Below are positions 1-7,778 of a stretch of 41,398 nucleotides of DNA, piece after piece. Positions within the stretch are counted from its first letter, which is position 1; the number at the start of each line of letters is the position of its first letter. A model generated the notes under the pieces. It searched no databases. It was not told where the DNA came from and saw only the letters and a program-made list of their open reading frames with translations. The DNA comes from Chlorogloea sp. CCALA 695 (lineage in GTDB: Bacteria > Cyanobacteriota > Cyanobacteriia > Cyanobacteriales > Chroococcidiopsidaceae). The stretch lies in assembly GCF_003003885.1 (NCBI RefSeq), contig NZ_PVWN01000040.1:1-41398 (forward strand), in the 5' to 3' direction. A program made the translations under genes and the position numbers.

Positions 1-149
1 TTCGGTAGAGGCAGATAGGGTGTCACGCCTGAACCTGGCGAGTAGGACTTTCACCTACATCAAACTGAGAGTTCAGCTAGACTTAGGAGTCTTGGCTGGA
101 GTAGTTATGTACGGACTTTCACCGTGATTTACTACTCAACGAATCGCAC
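1..149 (-). mobile_element. 5' segment of a group II intron, cut by the window edge
   Basis: Read on the minus strand, the segment begins at base 149 with GTGCGATTCG, which fits the 5' consensus of bacterial group II introns (GUGYG). It is followed by a stem GAGTAGT/ACTACTC that encloses the hairpin CGGTGAAAGTCCG. A second hairpin with the same loop, TAGGTGAAAGTCCTA, lies further in, inside a stem CTGAAC/GTTCAG. GGTGAAAGTCC hairpins close to the 5' end are typical of domain I of cyanobacterial group II introns. The rest of the ribozyme and any reverse transcriptase gene would lie to the left of the window. Confidence is moderate because domains V and VI cannot be seen. Confidence 0.55.
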
Positions 150-184
150 GCCGTTTATAAATGTACTAACTTTGGAGTTTGGTA

Positions 185-440
185 ATGACATCATCGATTT
201 ATTTAGCCGCTCCCTTGTTTACCCAAGCAGAGGTAGCCTTTAATCAAAGCTTGGCTGACCAATTAACGGCGGCTTGTTACTCCGTTTATTTGCCACAGCA
301 GCAATGCGCGGGAACTACAGACCCGATAAGAACTATTTAATATTTGTATTCGGGGTTTAGATGCCGCCAGTATGGTACTGGTAATTTTAGATGGCACTGA
401 TGCGGATTTACCTGCGGCGCAAACTGCACGTATTCCCTAG
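185..440 (+). pseudogene. frameshifted, truncated nucleoside 2-deoxyribosyltransferase
   Basis: The ATG at 185 opens MTSSIYLAAPLFTQAEVAF, the conserved N-terminus of nucleoside 2-deoxyribosyltransferases (nucleobase exchange and salvage). This frame stops at 338-340 after 51 codons. The homology then resumes in another frame from about 339 with NICIRGLDAASMVLVILDG, the region around the family's conserved Asp. It decays soon after (DADLPAAQTARIP) and stops at 438-440. An intact member has roughly 150 or more residues, and the C-terminal part is absent. A one-base frameshift plus loss of the 3' half explains the picture. A sequencing error could explain the frameshift but not the missing tail. 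Confidence 0.75.
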
Positions 441-538
441 GTTGAAAAAATTGTTTAATTCGCGGCTGTCTATGCTGTCCTTTGCCGATTAATGAAAGTT
501 CGTGCCAAGATTAAGAGAATCTCTATTGGGGAATCGTA

Positions 539-652
539 ATGTCTAAAGAGAAGAAAAGCAACAAAGAAACCAAAAAGCCAAAAGCGCAGGCTGAAGAATC
601 TAAAAAAGAAAAGAAAGATCCTAAAAGACACGATGGCTTAGGAGGTAAATAG
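539..652 (+). CDS. very small lysine-rich hypothetical protein (37 aa)
   Basis: ATG at 539 to TAG at 650-652. The product begins MSKEKKSNKETKK and ends KRHDGLGGK, with about 40% lysine and no hydrophobic segment. A weak purine-rich stretch (TTGGGGAA) precedes the start. Its composition suggests a disordered, basic, possibly nucleic-acid-associated peptide, but no family is recognised. It lies between the deoxyribosyltransferase pseudogene and the convergent crtO, and a long inverted repeat follows it. The lack of internal stops over such a short stretch is weak evidence, so this is a tentative gene. Confidence 0.4.
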   Translation: MSKEKKSNKETKKPKAQAEESKKEKKDPKRHDGLGGK

Positions 653-680
653 TTAAGGGAATACTATATAAGCAATCAGC

Positions 681-736
681 GCGATCGCATTTCAGTACAA
701 CGTTGATAGAACAGTTTGTAGGGAAAATGCGATCGC
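681..736. terminator. 12-bp HIP1-containing inverted repeat between convergent genes
   Basis: GCGATCGCATTT at 681-692 is repeated exactly in inverted orientation at 725-736 (AAATGCGATCGC), with 32 nt between the arms. On the plus strand a T-rich run (TTCTTTCTTTT) follows. It sits just beyond the 3' end of crtO (minus) and after the small plus-strand ORF, so a bidirectional terminator is plausible. The long loop weakens this, and HIP1 octamers are themselves palindromic and abundant here. Confidence 0.35.
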
Positions 737-746
737 ATTCTTTCTT

Positions 747-2441
747 TTAACTTCCTTTAAACACTGATTCCACCGTTGATTTTATCGACTCTCTTGCTTC
801 TTTAAACTTCTGCGCGATGGGTTGTTGGTCGTGTAAGAAAATCCTCGCACAATTGCGCCCAGGCATTCCCGAAATAGAACCACCGGGATGCGTCCCTGCG
901 CCTGTAAGAAACAATCCTTCAATCGGTGTTTTGTAATTGGCAAGTTCCGGTAAAGGGCGGAAAAATATCATCTGGTCAAGAGTCATATCAATGTGATAGT
1001 AATTGCCTTTATGCGCTCCCAAACGTTCCCCAAGTTCGGCAGGACTTTCTACCCGACGGGCGATAATTGAATCTTTAACATTGGGGGAATAGTCGGCTAA
1101 CTTATCAATTACTCGGTCAGCTACTTTATTTTTTAGCTCATCCGTCCAACCCGTACCCTTTAAACCTGTACCTTCAGCGCCAGCAATTTGATAAGGGGCA
1201 AAAAATTCAATCCAAGCTGTATGTTTACCGTCAGGAGCCATTGAAGGGTCAAGCATGGTAGGAACTACTAAGTACATAGAAGGGTCAGAATCGGGAATTT
1301 CGCCCAAAGTACACTTACTATGAGCTTGTTCTACATGAGTAACGGAATCGGCTATTAGTACCGAACCAATTAAATAGCTGTCATCGTGGTTGTGATGTTC
1401 AAAATTAAGGGGTTTATCTAAAGCTAAATCTATTTTGAGGATAGTTTCGTTATTGTTGACGATGCGGCGATCTAATCTTTCCCGCAAATTTGGATCGGCG
1501 CTATTAACGTCACCCTCATCGATAAGGTGCAGAAATACCCTTTGAGCATCAATATTTGAAATTACCCCTTTGTTGGCGCGGTACTCAACCCCTCCGGCTA
1601 CTCTTACTCCTACTGCCCTACCGTTATCAATTAATACTTTTTCTACGTGCTGGTCGGTCAGAACTACCCCACCTTTGCTTTTAACCAACTTCAATAAAGC
1701 TTGTACTAGCGCCCCTGTACCGCCACGAGGTCTTGACATTCCCGGCTCGTGCCGCATTGCCATCATAATCGCCCCCACAGCGTTAGTTTTTTGAGAAGGC
1801 GGCGCACCGAGTTCGGCACATAATCGGGCTAAAGGTGCTTTGAGAAACTCGCTATCAAACCATTCATTAAGGACATCTTCGCCACTACTAAGCATAGTCC
1901 GAATAAAGTCTAGGGTTTTAAACGGCGAACCAATCACAGAAAATAAATCTTTCAGCTTTTTGATATCGTAATTGCCAGCAATATCAATAATAGACTTGGG
2001 AGGAGCGTTGAACATGGGAATCATTGCCCCTAGTACCCGTTGCCAAAATTCTGTATATTCTTTGTACTTTTTAGCATCGCGATCGCTATATCTAGCAATT
2101 TCGGCGCAAGTTTTTTCTAAAGACTTATGCCCCAAAAAGTATTTACCGTCAGGATGGGGACAAAATACTACCGGATCGCATTCTAAATACTCTAACCCGT
2201 ATTTTCCTAGTTCTAGTTCTTGCACTACTGGCCCTAGGTGGATAAATTCATGATCGATCGCACACAGATTAAACTTAAATCCCGGCGCTTCAGTCGGCAA
2301 CGATTCTTCGGTAGTAGCTGCACCCCCTGGAACAGAACGCTTTTCCAATAATAAAACGCTATAGCCAGCTTTAAGTAAATAGGCAGCACAGACTAAACCA
2401 TTATGTCCTGCTCCAATAATCACCACATCATACGATTGCAT
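747..2441 (-). CDS. crtO: CrtO-type beta-carotene ketolase (FAD-dependent)
   Basis: The 564-aa protein belongs to the phytoene-desaturase-like FAD oxidoreductases. The N-terminus DVVIIGAGHNGLVCAAYLL (about residues 5-23) is the dinucleotide-binding Rossmann motif, and LLLEKRSVPGGAATTE follows. The C-terminus carries the second FAD-contact motif, GLFLTGAGTHPGGSISGMPG (about 509-528). Segments such as CAIDHEFIHLGPVVQEL, DVLNEWFDSE and ARLCAELGAPPSQK match what I remember of the Synechocystis CrtO ketolase, which adds 4-keto groups to beta-carotene to give echinenone, and the length is similar. It acts on thylakoid or cytoplasmic membrane carotenoids. The DUF2993 gene lies 91 nt upstream on the same strand. 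Confidence 0.9.
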   Translation of the reverse strand: MQSYDVVIIGAGHNGLVCAAYLLKAGYSVLLLEKRSVPGGAATTEESLPTEAPGFKFNLCAIDHEFIHLGPVVQELELGKYGLEYLECDPVVFCPHPDGKYFLGHKSLEKTCAEIARYSDRDAKKYKEYTEFWQRVLGAMIPMFNAPPKSIIDIAGNYDIKKLKDLFSVIGSPFKTLDFIRTMLSSGEDVLNEWFDSEFLKAPLARLCAELGAPPSQKTNAVGAIMMAMRHEPGMSRPRGGTGALVQALLKLVKSKGGVVLTDQHVEKVLIDNGRAVGVRVAGGVEYRANKGVISNIDAQRVFLHLIDEGDVNSADPNLRERLDRRIVNNNETILKIDLALDKPLNFEHHNHDDSYLIGSVLIADSVTHVEQAHSKCTLGEIPDSDPSMYLVVPTMLDPSMAPDGKHTAWIEFFAPYQIAGAEGTGLKGTGWTDELKNKVADRVIDKLADYSPNVKDSIIARRVESPAELGERLGAHKGNYYHIDMTLDQMIFFRPLPELANYKTPIEGLFLTGAGTHPGGSISGMPGRNCARIFLHDQQPIAQKFKEARESIKSTVESVFKGS

Positions 2442-2532
2442 AAAGCCTTGGCTCCAGATCCCTATTTCCCGATTTTAGAAAAAAGTTATCCAAGATACAA
2501 TAGTTATGTAGTGCGATATCGCGCATTTAAGC

Positions 2533-3273
2533 TCATGTTTGCGGGATTTCGCTCACATGAGCTTCGGTGTAAAGAGTTAATTTACCTGGGTGTACTTCTA
2601 AGTTTTTGATGCGGATTGCCATTTTTTCTAGTTCAATAAAAGGCAATTGGGTTAGCTGTTTCATCTGTTGTAACAAGGCTACTGCTAGTTCAAGAGAAAT
2701 ATTTTGCCCGTCTTTACACAAAAAACTTTCAATTAGTATGGGCATATTGGCAGTACGGGGACGAATTACAGCATTAAACCCCAGTAACCTAGTCGTACCC
2801 ATTTCCGTTAATAAAGCGCTGCCATCGACAACTATTTTGCCCTCACTGGGTAACAACAATTCTATTTGTTGCATTGCCATAGTTACAATTTGCCCGTCTA
2901 CATCAAGTTCTAGCTTTGGCATCTGATTTTTAACGTAGTCTGAGCTTAGAGTGTGATTTAGATCCTCTTGGGTGACAACAAACTTGGCGATCGCATCTAC
3001 CGGATGAGTTAGTTCTATTTGCCCAAATAAAGCGCTCAGGGGGTTAATTGCCACTTTATCTAGGTGCAACTCCATTTCTTGAACCCGGATGTCTGCTTGC
3101 AGCACTAAGCCTTGTCCAGATATGTTTACAGCATCGGCTTGTCCTTGAATAACCTTAAGTAAGTCGGTGCGAACATCTACATCAAGTTTTTCTGCGGAAT
3201 CTAATTGACTAGACAAGCCTAATTGGGCGGCTTGGGCGATCGCTTGTTCATCTAACCTAGGACTATCAGACAT
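2533..3273 (-). CDS. DUF2993 (LmeA-like) protein
   Basis: The 246-aa product has the layout of cyanobacterial DUF2993 proteins, relatives of the mycobacterial phospholipid-binding LmeA: alternating short beta-strands such as GQGLVLQADIRVQEMELHLD and a final FIELEKMAIRIKNLEVHPGK. No clear signal peptide or membrane helix is visible, and the N-terminus LDEQAIAQAAQLGLSSQL is polar. Function is unknown; by family analogy it may bind lipid. It lies just upstream of crtO on the same strand and may be co-transcribed with it. The ATG at 3273 is the only credible start. Confidence 0.75.
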   Translation of the reverse strand: MSDSPRLDEQAIAQAAQLGLSSQLDSAEKLDVDVRTDLLKVIQGQADAVNISGQGLVLQADIRVQEMELHLDKVAINPLSALFGQIELTHPVDAIAKFVVTQEDLNHTLSSDYVKNQMPKLELDVDGQIVTMAMQQIELLLPSEGKIVVDGSALLTEMGTTRLLGFNAVIRPRTANMPILIESFLCKDGQNISLELAVALLQQMKQLTQLPFIELEKMAIRIKNLEVHPGKLTLYTEAHVSEIPQT

Positions 3274-3448
3274 AAAAAATTACCACTTGTCTACACTCTA
3301 CTACTGCCTAATTTAGAAGCTGAACTGAGACAGTGTATCTGCATCATGGTGGACTTTTGTTTTGGTTAAAAAATTAGACGGCGGCGGAGCGATCGGTTGG
3401 TGAACCTCTGTTAAGGTTACTCTCTATATAGGTAATGGAGAGCTACAA

Positions 3449-3916
3449 ATGGTCGACTCTGGACAAACTCATCTAATTGCGGCGGTTGTCGTTGCTGCAA
3501 GCTTAATTGCTCTATCTTTTTTTGTATGGGAAGGGATAACTATGTCATCCCTTTATGATCGCGGTGTTAAGTTGTACCAAGAAAAAGACTATCAGAATGC
3601 AGAGTCTGTTTTTATCAAAGTGCTTTCCAGACATCCCAGTAACGATGTTGCACGTTTGCTGCTAGGAGAATCGTTAACAGGGCAAAATAAACTAGAAGAA
3701 GCGGTGACTCAATTTACGACGCTGATTTCTCGCGCTCCTAAAAATGCCGAGGCGCAAGTAAGATTAGCAATGGCTTTAATGAAGTTAGAAAAAGTAGAAG
3801 CTGCCACATTATCTCTACAAAAAGCCCAAGATTTGTATAAGTCTCAACGCAACGAGCAAAAATCTGAGCAAATCGAGCAGTTATTGCAGAGTATTTCGAC
3901 TGGTAAAAATATCTAA
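3449..3916 (+). CDS. membrane-anchored TPR protein
   Basis: 155 aa. Residues about 8-28 (LIAAVVVAASLIALSFFVWEG) form one membrane helix, and two to three tetratricopeptide-like units follow (YDRGVKLYQEKDYQNAESVF, ARLLLGESLTGQNKLEEAV, AQVRLAMALMKLEKVEAAT). TPR repeats mediate protein contacts. The soluble part could face either side of the membrane. The start ATG has a good ribosome site, GGAGAG, 6 nt upstream. A -10-like TATATA at about 3425-3430 lies just before it. It leads a plus-strand run with the BrkB-like gene 30 nt downstream. Specific function is unknown. Confidence 0.75.
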   Translation: MVDSGQTHLIAAVVVAASLIALSFFVWEGITMSSLYDRGVKLYQEKDYQNAESVFIKVLSRHPSNDVARLLLGESLTGQNKLEEAVTQFTTLISRAPKNAEAQVRLAMALMKLEKVEAATLSLQKAQDLYKSQRNEQKSEQIEQLLQSISTGKNI

Positions 3917-3946
3917 TTTCTCCTTGGTACGCCTTCTATTCTTTCT

Positions 3947-4825
3947 ATGTTCGCAACTCGCTTTGTTAGGTTTTTTCAATATCTGCGTTGGGCTACAATC
4001 AAAAAAACTATTGCTCGTGTAGGCGAACGAAGGCTACTCGGGTTATCTTCAGAAATTGCTTACAATGCTATGCTGTCCTTGTTTCCAGCTATTTTAGCTA
4101 TTTTTACAGCGATCGGTTTATTTGAAGAATCTTTGCAATCATTCTTTAAAGATTTAGCAGTACAAATTAGTAAAGTTGCCCCCAATGAAGCGTTAGTATT
4201 GATTCGGGATTTTGCCAAACAAATTACCCAAACCAAAAACAGGGGCTTATTTTCTCTCAGTTTTATTGTGGCAATTTGGGCAGCTAGTGGGGCATTAAGT
4301 GCGGCTATGAATGCCTTAGACCAAATTCATCAAATACCCTCTAAACAAGTTCGTCCTTTTTGGAAAGCTAAACTTATTTCTATTGGCTTAACTATCGGCA
4401 CAATTTGCTTGCTGGTATTAGCTTCTTTTTTGATTTTTATTAGCGACTGGTTACTGAACTTTTTTGTCCGGGAGAGTGGTTTTGTTGCTTTGTTAGTAGT
4501 TTGGCAATTGCTGCGCTGGCCCTTAGCTTTAGCGATCGTTTCTACGGCTTTTGCCTTTGTTTATCGCTATGGGCCGAGTGTCTGGGATGCTGGTACGCCA
4601 ATTATGCCCGGAGCTTTCTTAGCTGCTATTTCTTGGGCGCTAGTGTCTGGTTTATTTCGGCTGTATGCGTCCAATTTTGGTAACTATAATCAAGTTTATG
4701 GCGCAGTAGGGGCGGTAATCGTTTTGATGCTGTGGCTGTATATGAGCGCCGTAGTGCTACTCGTGGGCGATCAACTCAATGTTACTGTGGGTGAAGCGAT
4801 GCGGACAAAATTACCTAAGCACTAA
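3947..4825 (+). CDS. YihY/BrkB-family integral membrane protein
   Basis: 292 aa with about six hydrophobic spans. Family-typical segments include LSSEIAYNAMLSLFPAILAI near residue 33, WAASGALSAAMNALDQIH near 110, and the C-terminal FGNYNQVYGAVGAVIVLMLW followed by LVGDQLNV. YihY/BrkB proteins were once annotated as ribonuclease BN, but their actual role (transport or envelope function) is not established. The length is typical of the family. It follows the TPR gene by 30 nt and probably shares its transcript. No strong ribosome site is visible before the ATG at 3947. Confidence 0.85.
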   Translation: MFATRFVRFFQYLRWATIKKTIARVGERRLLGLSSEIAYNAMLSLFPAILAIFTAIGLFEESLQSFFKDLAVQISKVAPNEALVLIRDFAKQITQTKNRGLFSLSFIVAIWAASGALSAAMNALDQIHQIPSKQVRPFWKAKLISIGLTIGTICLLVLASFLIFISDWLLNFFVRESGFVALLVVWQLLRWPLALAIVSTAFAFVYRYGPSVWDAGTPIMPGAFLAAISWALVSGLFRLYASNFGNYNQVYGAVGAVIVLMLWLYMSAVVLLVGDQLNVTVGEAMRTKLPKH

Positions 4826-4897
4826 ATCTAGCTAGAGGTACAGCGCGATCGCAACTTAATTATGTTTCGATACATTAAAGCGCAATAATTTAAATCC

Positions 4898-5398
4898 ATG
4901 TCTCAGCCGTCTCAATTTGCCTCTATGCTTGCTCCGTCAAAACTTGCTACGCTCAACCGTTTGCGGAAGTTTAGCCGCCTGCTGGACAATGCTGTGGGCA
5001 TTCCTGGGACAAAGTTTCGCATCGGCTTAGATCCCATACTAGGACTAATCCCTGGCGCGGGGGACTTTTTAGGGACGGCTCTTTCAGCTTACTTAGTAAT
5101 AGAAGCGGCGCGCTTAGGCTTACCTAAAGAAACTTTATTTAAAATGGTGTATAACATTGTTTTGGAAAGTGCCGTTGGTACAGTACCAGTAATTGGCGAT
5201 TTGTTCGATGTTGCCTGGAAAGCCAATACAAAAAACTTTGAATTAGTCGAAGCTCATCTCAATATTCCTCAAGCAGTAGAAAAGAAAAATACCTGGTTTA
5301 TTTTTCTACTGATAGCTGGCTTATTTATATTCAGCATAGGAATATTAGCTATTAGCTTTTTTACACTTAAGCTACTGATTAGTGTCATAACTGGCTAA
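4898..5398 (+). CDS. DUF4112 membrane protein
   Basis: 166 aa. The signature core GTKFRIGLDPILGLIPGAGD followed by FLGTALSAYLV (about residues 38-68) and the later VGTVPVIGDLFDVAWKANTKN identify the DUF4112 family. A single strongly hydrophobic span near the C-terminus (FIFLLIAGLFIFSIGILAISFF) suggests membrane attachment. Function is unknown. It lies 72 nt after the BrkB-like gene, and a GCGATCGC site occurs in the gap. The small size is normal for the family. Confidence 0.8.
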   Translation: MSQPSQFASMLAPSKLATLNRLRKFSRLLDNAVGIPGTKFRIGLDPILGLIPGAGDFLGTALSAYLVIEAARLGLPKETLFKMVYNIVLESAVGTVPVIGDLFDVAWKANTKNFELVEAHLNIPQAVEKKNTWFIFLLIAGLFIFSIGILAISFFTLKLLISVITG

Positions 5399-5443
5399 AT
5401 ATCTAAAATAAAAGTAAGTGTTACGTTGAGCTTACTTACATAT

Positions 5444-6457
5444 ATGCAGACAAAAACCCAGTTACCGATTCCCCCACACTTTGAAGCGCAAAAAGTAGGG
5501 GAAGTCTGGCGCGTACCTTACCTTGAAAGGGCGCAGCAAGCTAGAGATTGGGCAAACCTACACCATATTAAGCCAGCTTTTGAAGATAAAAAACGGACTT
5601 GTCTGTTGTTGATTGACGTACAAAATACGTTTTGTATTCCTGGCTTTGAGCTATTTGTCGGCGGACAATCGGGAAATGGTGCAGTAGAAGATAATAAGCG
5701 ATTGTGTGAGTTTATTTATCGCAACTTAGGGTCAATAAGTGCGATCGCACCTACTTTAGATACTCACACAGCAATGCAAATTTTTCACCCGATCTTTTGG
5801 ATAAATGCCGAAGGAATCCACCCAACTCCCGCCGCTACCAACATTACCCCAAAAGATATCGAACAAGGCAAGTGGAAAGTTAACCCCGCCGTTGCCTATA
5901 GTTTAAATTTGACGTACGAAGTTCTGCAAAACCATGCCCTGCATTACGTCAAGCAACTAAGCCAAAATGGTAAATATCCATTAACAGTATGGTTTTATCA
6001 TTCTATGCTTGGTGGGATTGGTCATGCTTTAGTTTCCGCCGTAGAAGAAGCAGTATTTTTTCATTGTATTGCCCGTGACAGCCAAACTCAATTTGAAATC
6101 AAAGGAAATAACCCTTTAACTGAAAACTACTCAGTTTTGCGCCCAGAAGTGCTAGAAAGCTTTGGGGGAAAACAGTTAGCCCAAAAAAACACCCGCTTAA
6201 TCCAGCAATTGTTAGATTTTGATAAAGTTATTATTGCTGGACAAGCAAAAAGTCATTGTGTAGCTTGGACAATTGACGACTTGCTGACAGAAATTCAACA
6301 AATCGATTCAAGTTTGGCAAAAAAAATATATATCTTAGAAGATTGTACAACCCCTGTAGTAGTCCCCGGCATTGTAGACTATACCTCACAGGCGGACTCA
6401 GCCTTTGAAAGATTTGCCGATGCTGGAATGAACTTAATAAAATCCACCCAATTCTAA
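5444..6457 (+). CDS. isochorismatase-like cysteine hydrolase (long form)
   Basis: 337 aa from the ATG at 5444; a TTG at 5426 is in frame but less likely. The isochorismatase-like fold is shown by [15 protein letters not shown], with the catalytic Asp at about residue 58, and by [16 protein letters not shown], with the nucleophilic Cys at about 272. Relatives hydrolyse nicotinamide, isochorismate or related amides and ethers. Usual members have about 180-220 residues. This one carries an N-terminal extension and a long middle section (about 95-230), where metal-ligand candidates such as [14 protein letters not shown] and [12 protein letters not shown] occur. The substrate cannot be assigned from sequence. 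Confidence 0.75.
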   Translation: MQTKTQLPIPPHFEAQKVGEVWRVPYLERAQQARDWANLHHIKPAFEDKKRTCLLLIDVQNTFCIPGFELFVGGQSGNGAVEDNKRLCEFIYRNLGSISAIAPTLDTHTAMQIFHPIFWINAEGIHPTPAATNITPKDIEQGKWKVNPAVAYSLNLTYEVLQNHALHYVKQLSQNGKYPLTVWFYHSMLGGIGHALVSAVEEAVFFHCIARDSQTQFEIKGNNPLTENYSVLRPEVLESFGGKQLAQKNTRLIQQLLDFDKVIIAGQAKSHCVAWTIDDLLTEIQQIDSSLAKKIYILEDCTTPVVVPGIVDYTSQADSAFERFADAGMNLIKSTQF

Positions 6458-6483
6458 ACCACCATTGGGAATTGAAAACCTCT

Positions 6484-6569
6484 TAATCACCAATTCCCAA
6501 TCACCAATTACCCATTCCCAATTACCCATTACCCATTACCCATTACCCATTACCAATTCCCAATTCCCA
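6484..6569. repeat. short tandemly repeated heptamers before the KdpD-like gene
   Basis: The stretch alternates CAATTCC and CCCATTA words. Four exact tandem copies of CCCATTA occupy 6525-6552, and CAATTCCCAA words flank them. Such heptameric repeats are known in cyanobacterial intergenic DNA. The run is free of stop codons in one frame, so an ORF caller will extend the downstream gene through it from a TTG at 6465. The first plausible start is the ATG at 6570. The same words recur at 11250-11296. Confidence 0.85.
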
Positions 6570-7703
6570 ATGTCAACTACAAACTCTTTTATTCGTTCGG
6601 CACGTCGGGGTAAGCATAAAATATTTATTGGTATGGCTCCTGGTGTAGGCAAAACCTACCGGATGCTAGAAGAAGGCAAAATGCTCAAACAAGAGGGAAT
6701 TGATGTCGTTATTGGGCTAATAGAAACTCACGGGCGTAAAGAAACGGCTCAAAAAGTCCTTGATTTAGAGATAATCCCCCGCAAGCAAATTGAGCGCGGG
6801 GAGCTAACTTTAACAGAGATGGACACCGAGACAATTATCGAGCGATCGCCAAGTCTTGTATTAGTAGATGAATTAGCCCATACTAATGTACCCGGTTCTG
6901 CCACCGAAAAACGCTATCAAGACGTAGAACTAATTTTAAATGCGGGAATTGATGTCTATTCTACGGTAAATATTCAGCACCTAGAAAGCCTCAACGACCT
7001 AGTAGCTAGGATAACAGGGGTTGTAGTCCGAGAGCGTGTCCCTGATCGCCTGTTAGAGGAAGCTGACGAAGTTGTAGTAATAGATGTCACCCCCGAAACC
7101 TTACTCGAACGCCTCCAAGACGGGAAAATTTACGCACCTCAAAAAATTCAAGAATCCTTACAAAACTTTTTTCAACGCCGCAACCTGATTGCGCTGCGAG
7201 AATTAGCGCTGCGGGAAGTCGCCGACAACGTAGAAGATGACGCAATTTCTTCAACCCCCGCCGAAAAATTTTGTAACATTCACGAACGAGTTTTAGTTTG
7301 CGTCTCTACTTATCCTAACTCCATGCAATTGTTGCGCCGGGGAGCAAGAATAGCTGGGTATATGAATGCGCCGCTTTATGCTGTGTACGTCGCCAATCTT
7401 GATCGCTTTCTTACCAAAGAAGAAAGCCTGCATATAGAAACTTGCTACAAACTTTGTCGAGAATTTGGCGGCGAATTTATCCACATCAAAGACCAAGATA
7501 TTCCAAGTGCGATCGCTCATGTTGCCCAAGATAGGCATATTACCCAAATTGTAATTGGCGAAAGTCAGCGATCGCGCTGGAAAATGTTATTTCAAGGTTC
7601 CCTAACTCAGCAATTGATACGATTGTTAAAAAACATCGATTTGCACATCATCGCTACCGAAAAAATCGCCGCCCCGTCACAATTAAAGGCAGAAATTAAA
7701 TAG
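6570..7703 (+). CDS. KdpD-like sensor domain plus Usp domain, without histidine kinase
   Basis: 377 aa from the ATG at 6570. Residues about 15-220 match the KdpD sensor domain: Walker A GMAPGVGKTY (21-30), Walker B LVLVDELAHTN (about 96-106) and VYSTVNIQHLESLND. Residues about 240-370 form a universal-stress-protein domain (RVLVCVSTYPNSMQLLRRGA, then ITQIVIGESQRSRW). The four membrane spans and histidine-kinase half of full KdpD (about 900 aa) are absent. Short KdpD proteins of this kind are known in cyanobacteria, usually beside kdpABC. Here no kdp transport genes are adjacent. It may sense K+ or a nucleotide such as c-di-AMP through the Usp part, which is an inference. Confidence 0.85.
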   Translation: MSTTNSFIRSARRGKHKIFIGMAPGVGKTYRMLEEGKMLKQEGIDVVIGLIETHGRKETAQKVLDLEIIPRKQIERGELTLTEMDTETIIERSPSLVLVDELAHTNVPGSATEKRYQDVELILNAGIDVYSTVNIQHLESLNDLVARITGVVVRERVPDRLLEEADEVVVIDVTPETLLERLQDGKIYAPQKIQESLQNFFQRRNLIALRELALREVADNVEDDAISSTPAEKFCNIHERVLVCVSTYPNSMQLLRRGARIAGYMNAPLYAVYVANLDRFLTKEESLHIETCYKLCREFGGEFIHIKDQDIPSAIAHVAQDRHITQIVIGESQRSRWKMLFQGSLTQQLIRLLKNIDLHIIATEKIAAPSQLKAEIK

Positions 7704-7778
7704 GCGATCAGGCTTAAACTTTAAATTAAGGGTAGAATCTATGCTTTCTAACCCTAAAAATAACAAATCTATTTTAGT

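Noticed and set aside
6484-6569. Possible CRISPR array
   Set aside because: The units are 7 nt, directly adjacent and without unique spacers, so this is a simple tandem heptamer array.
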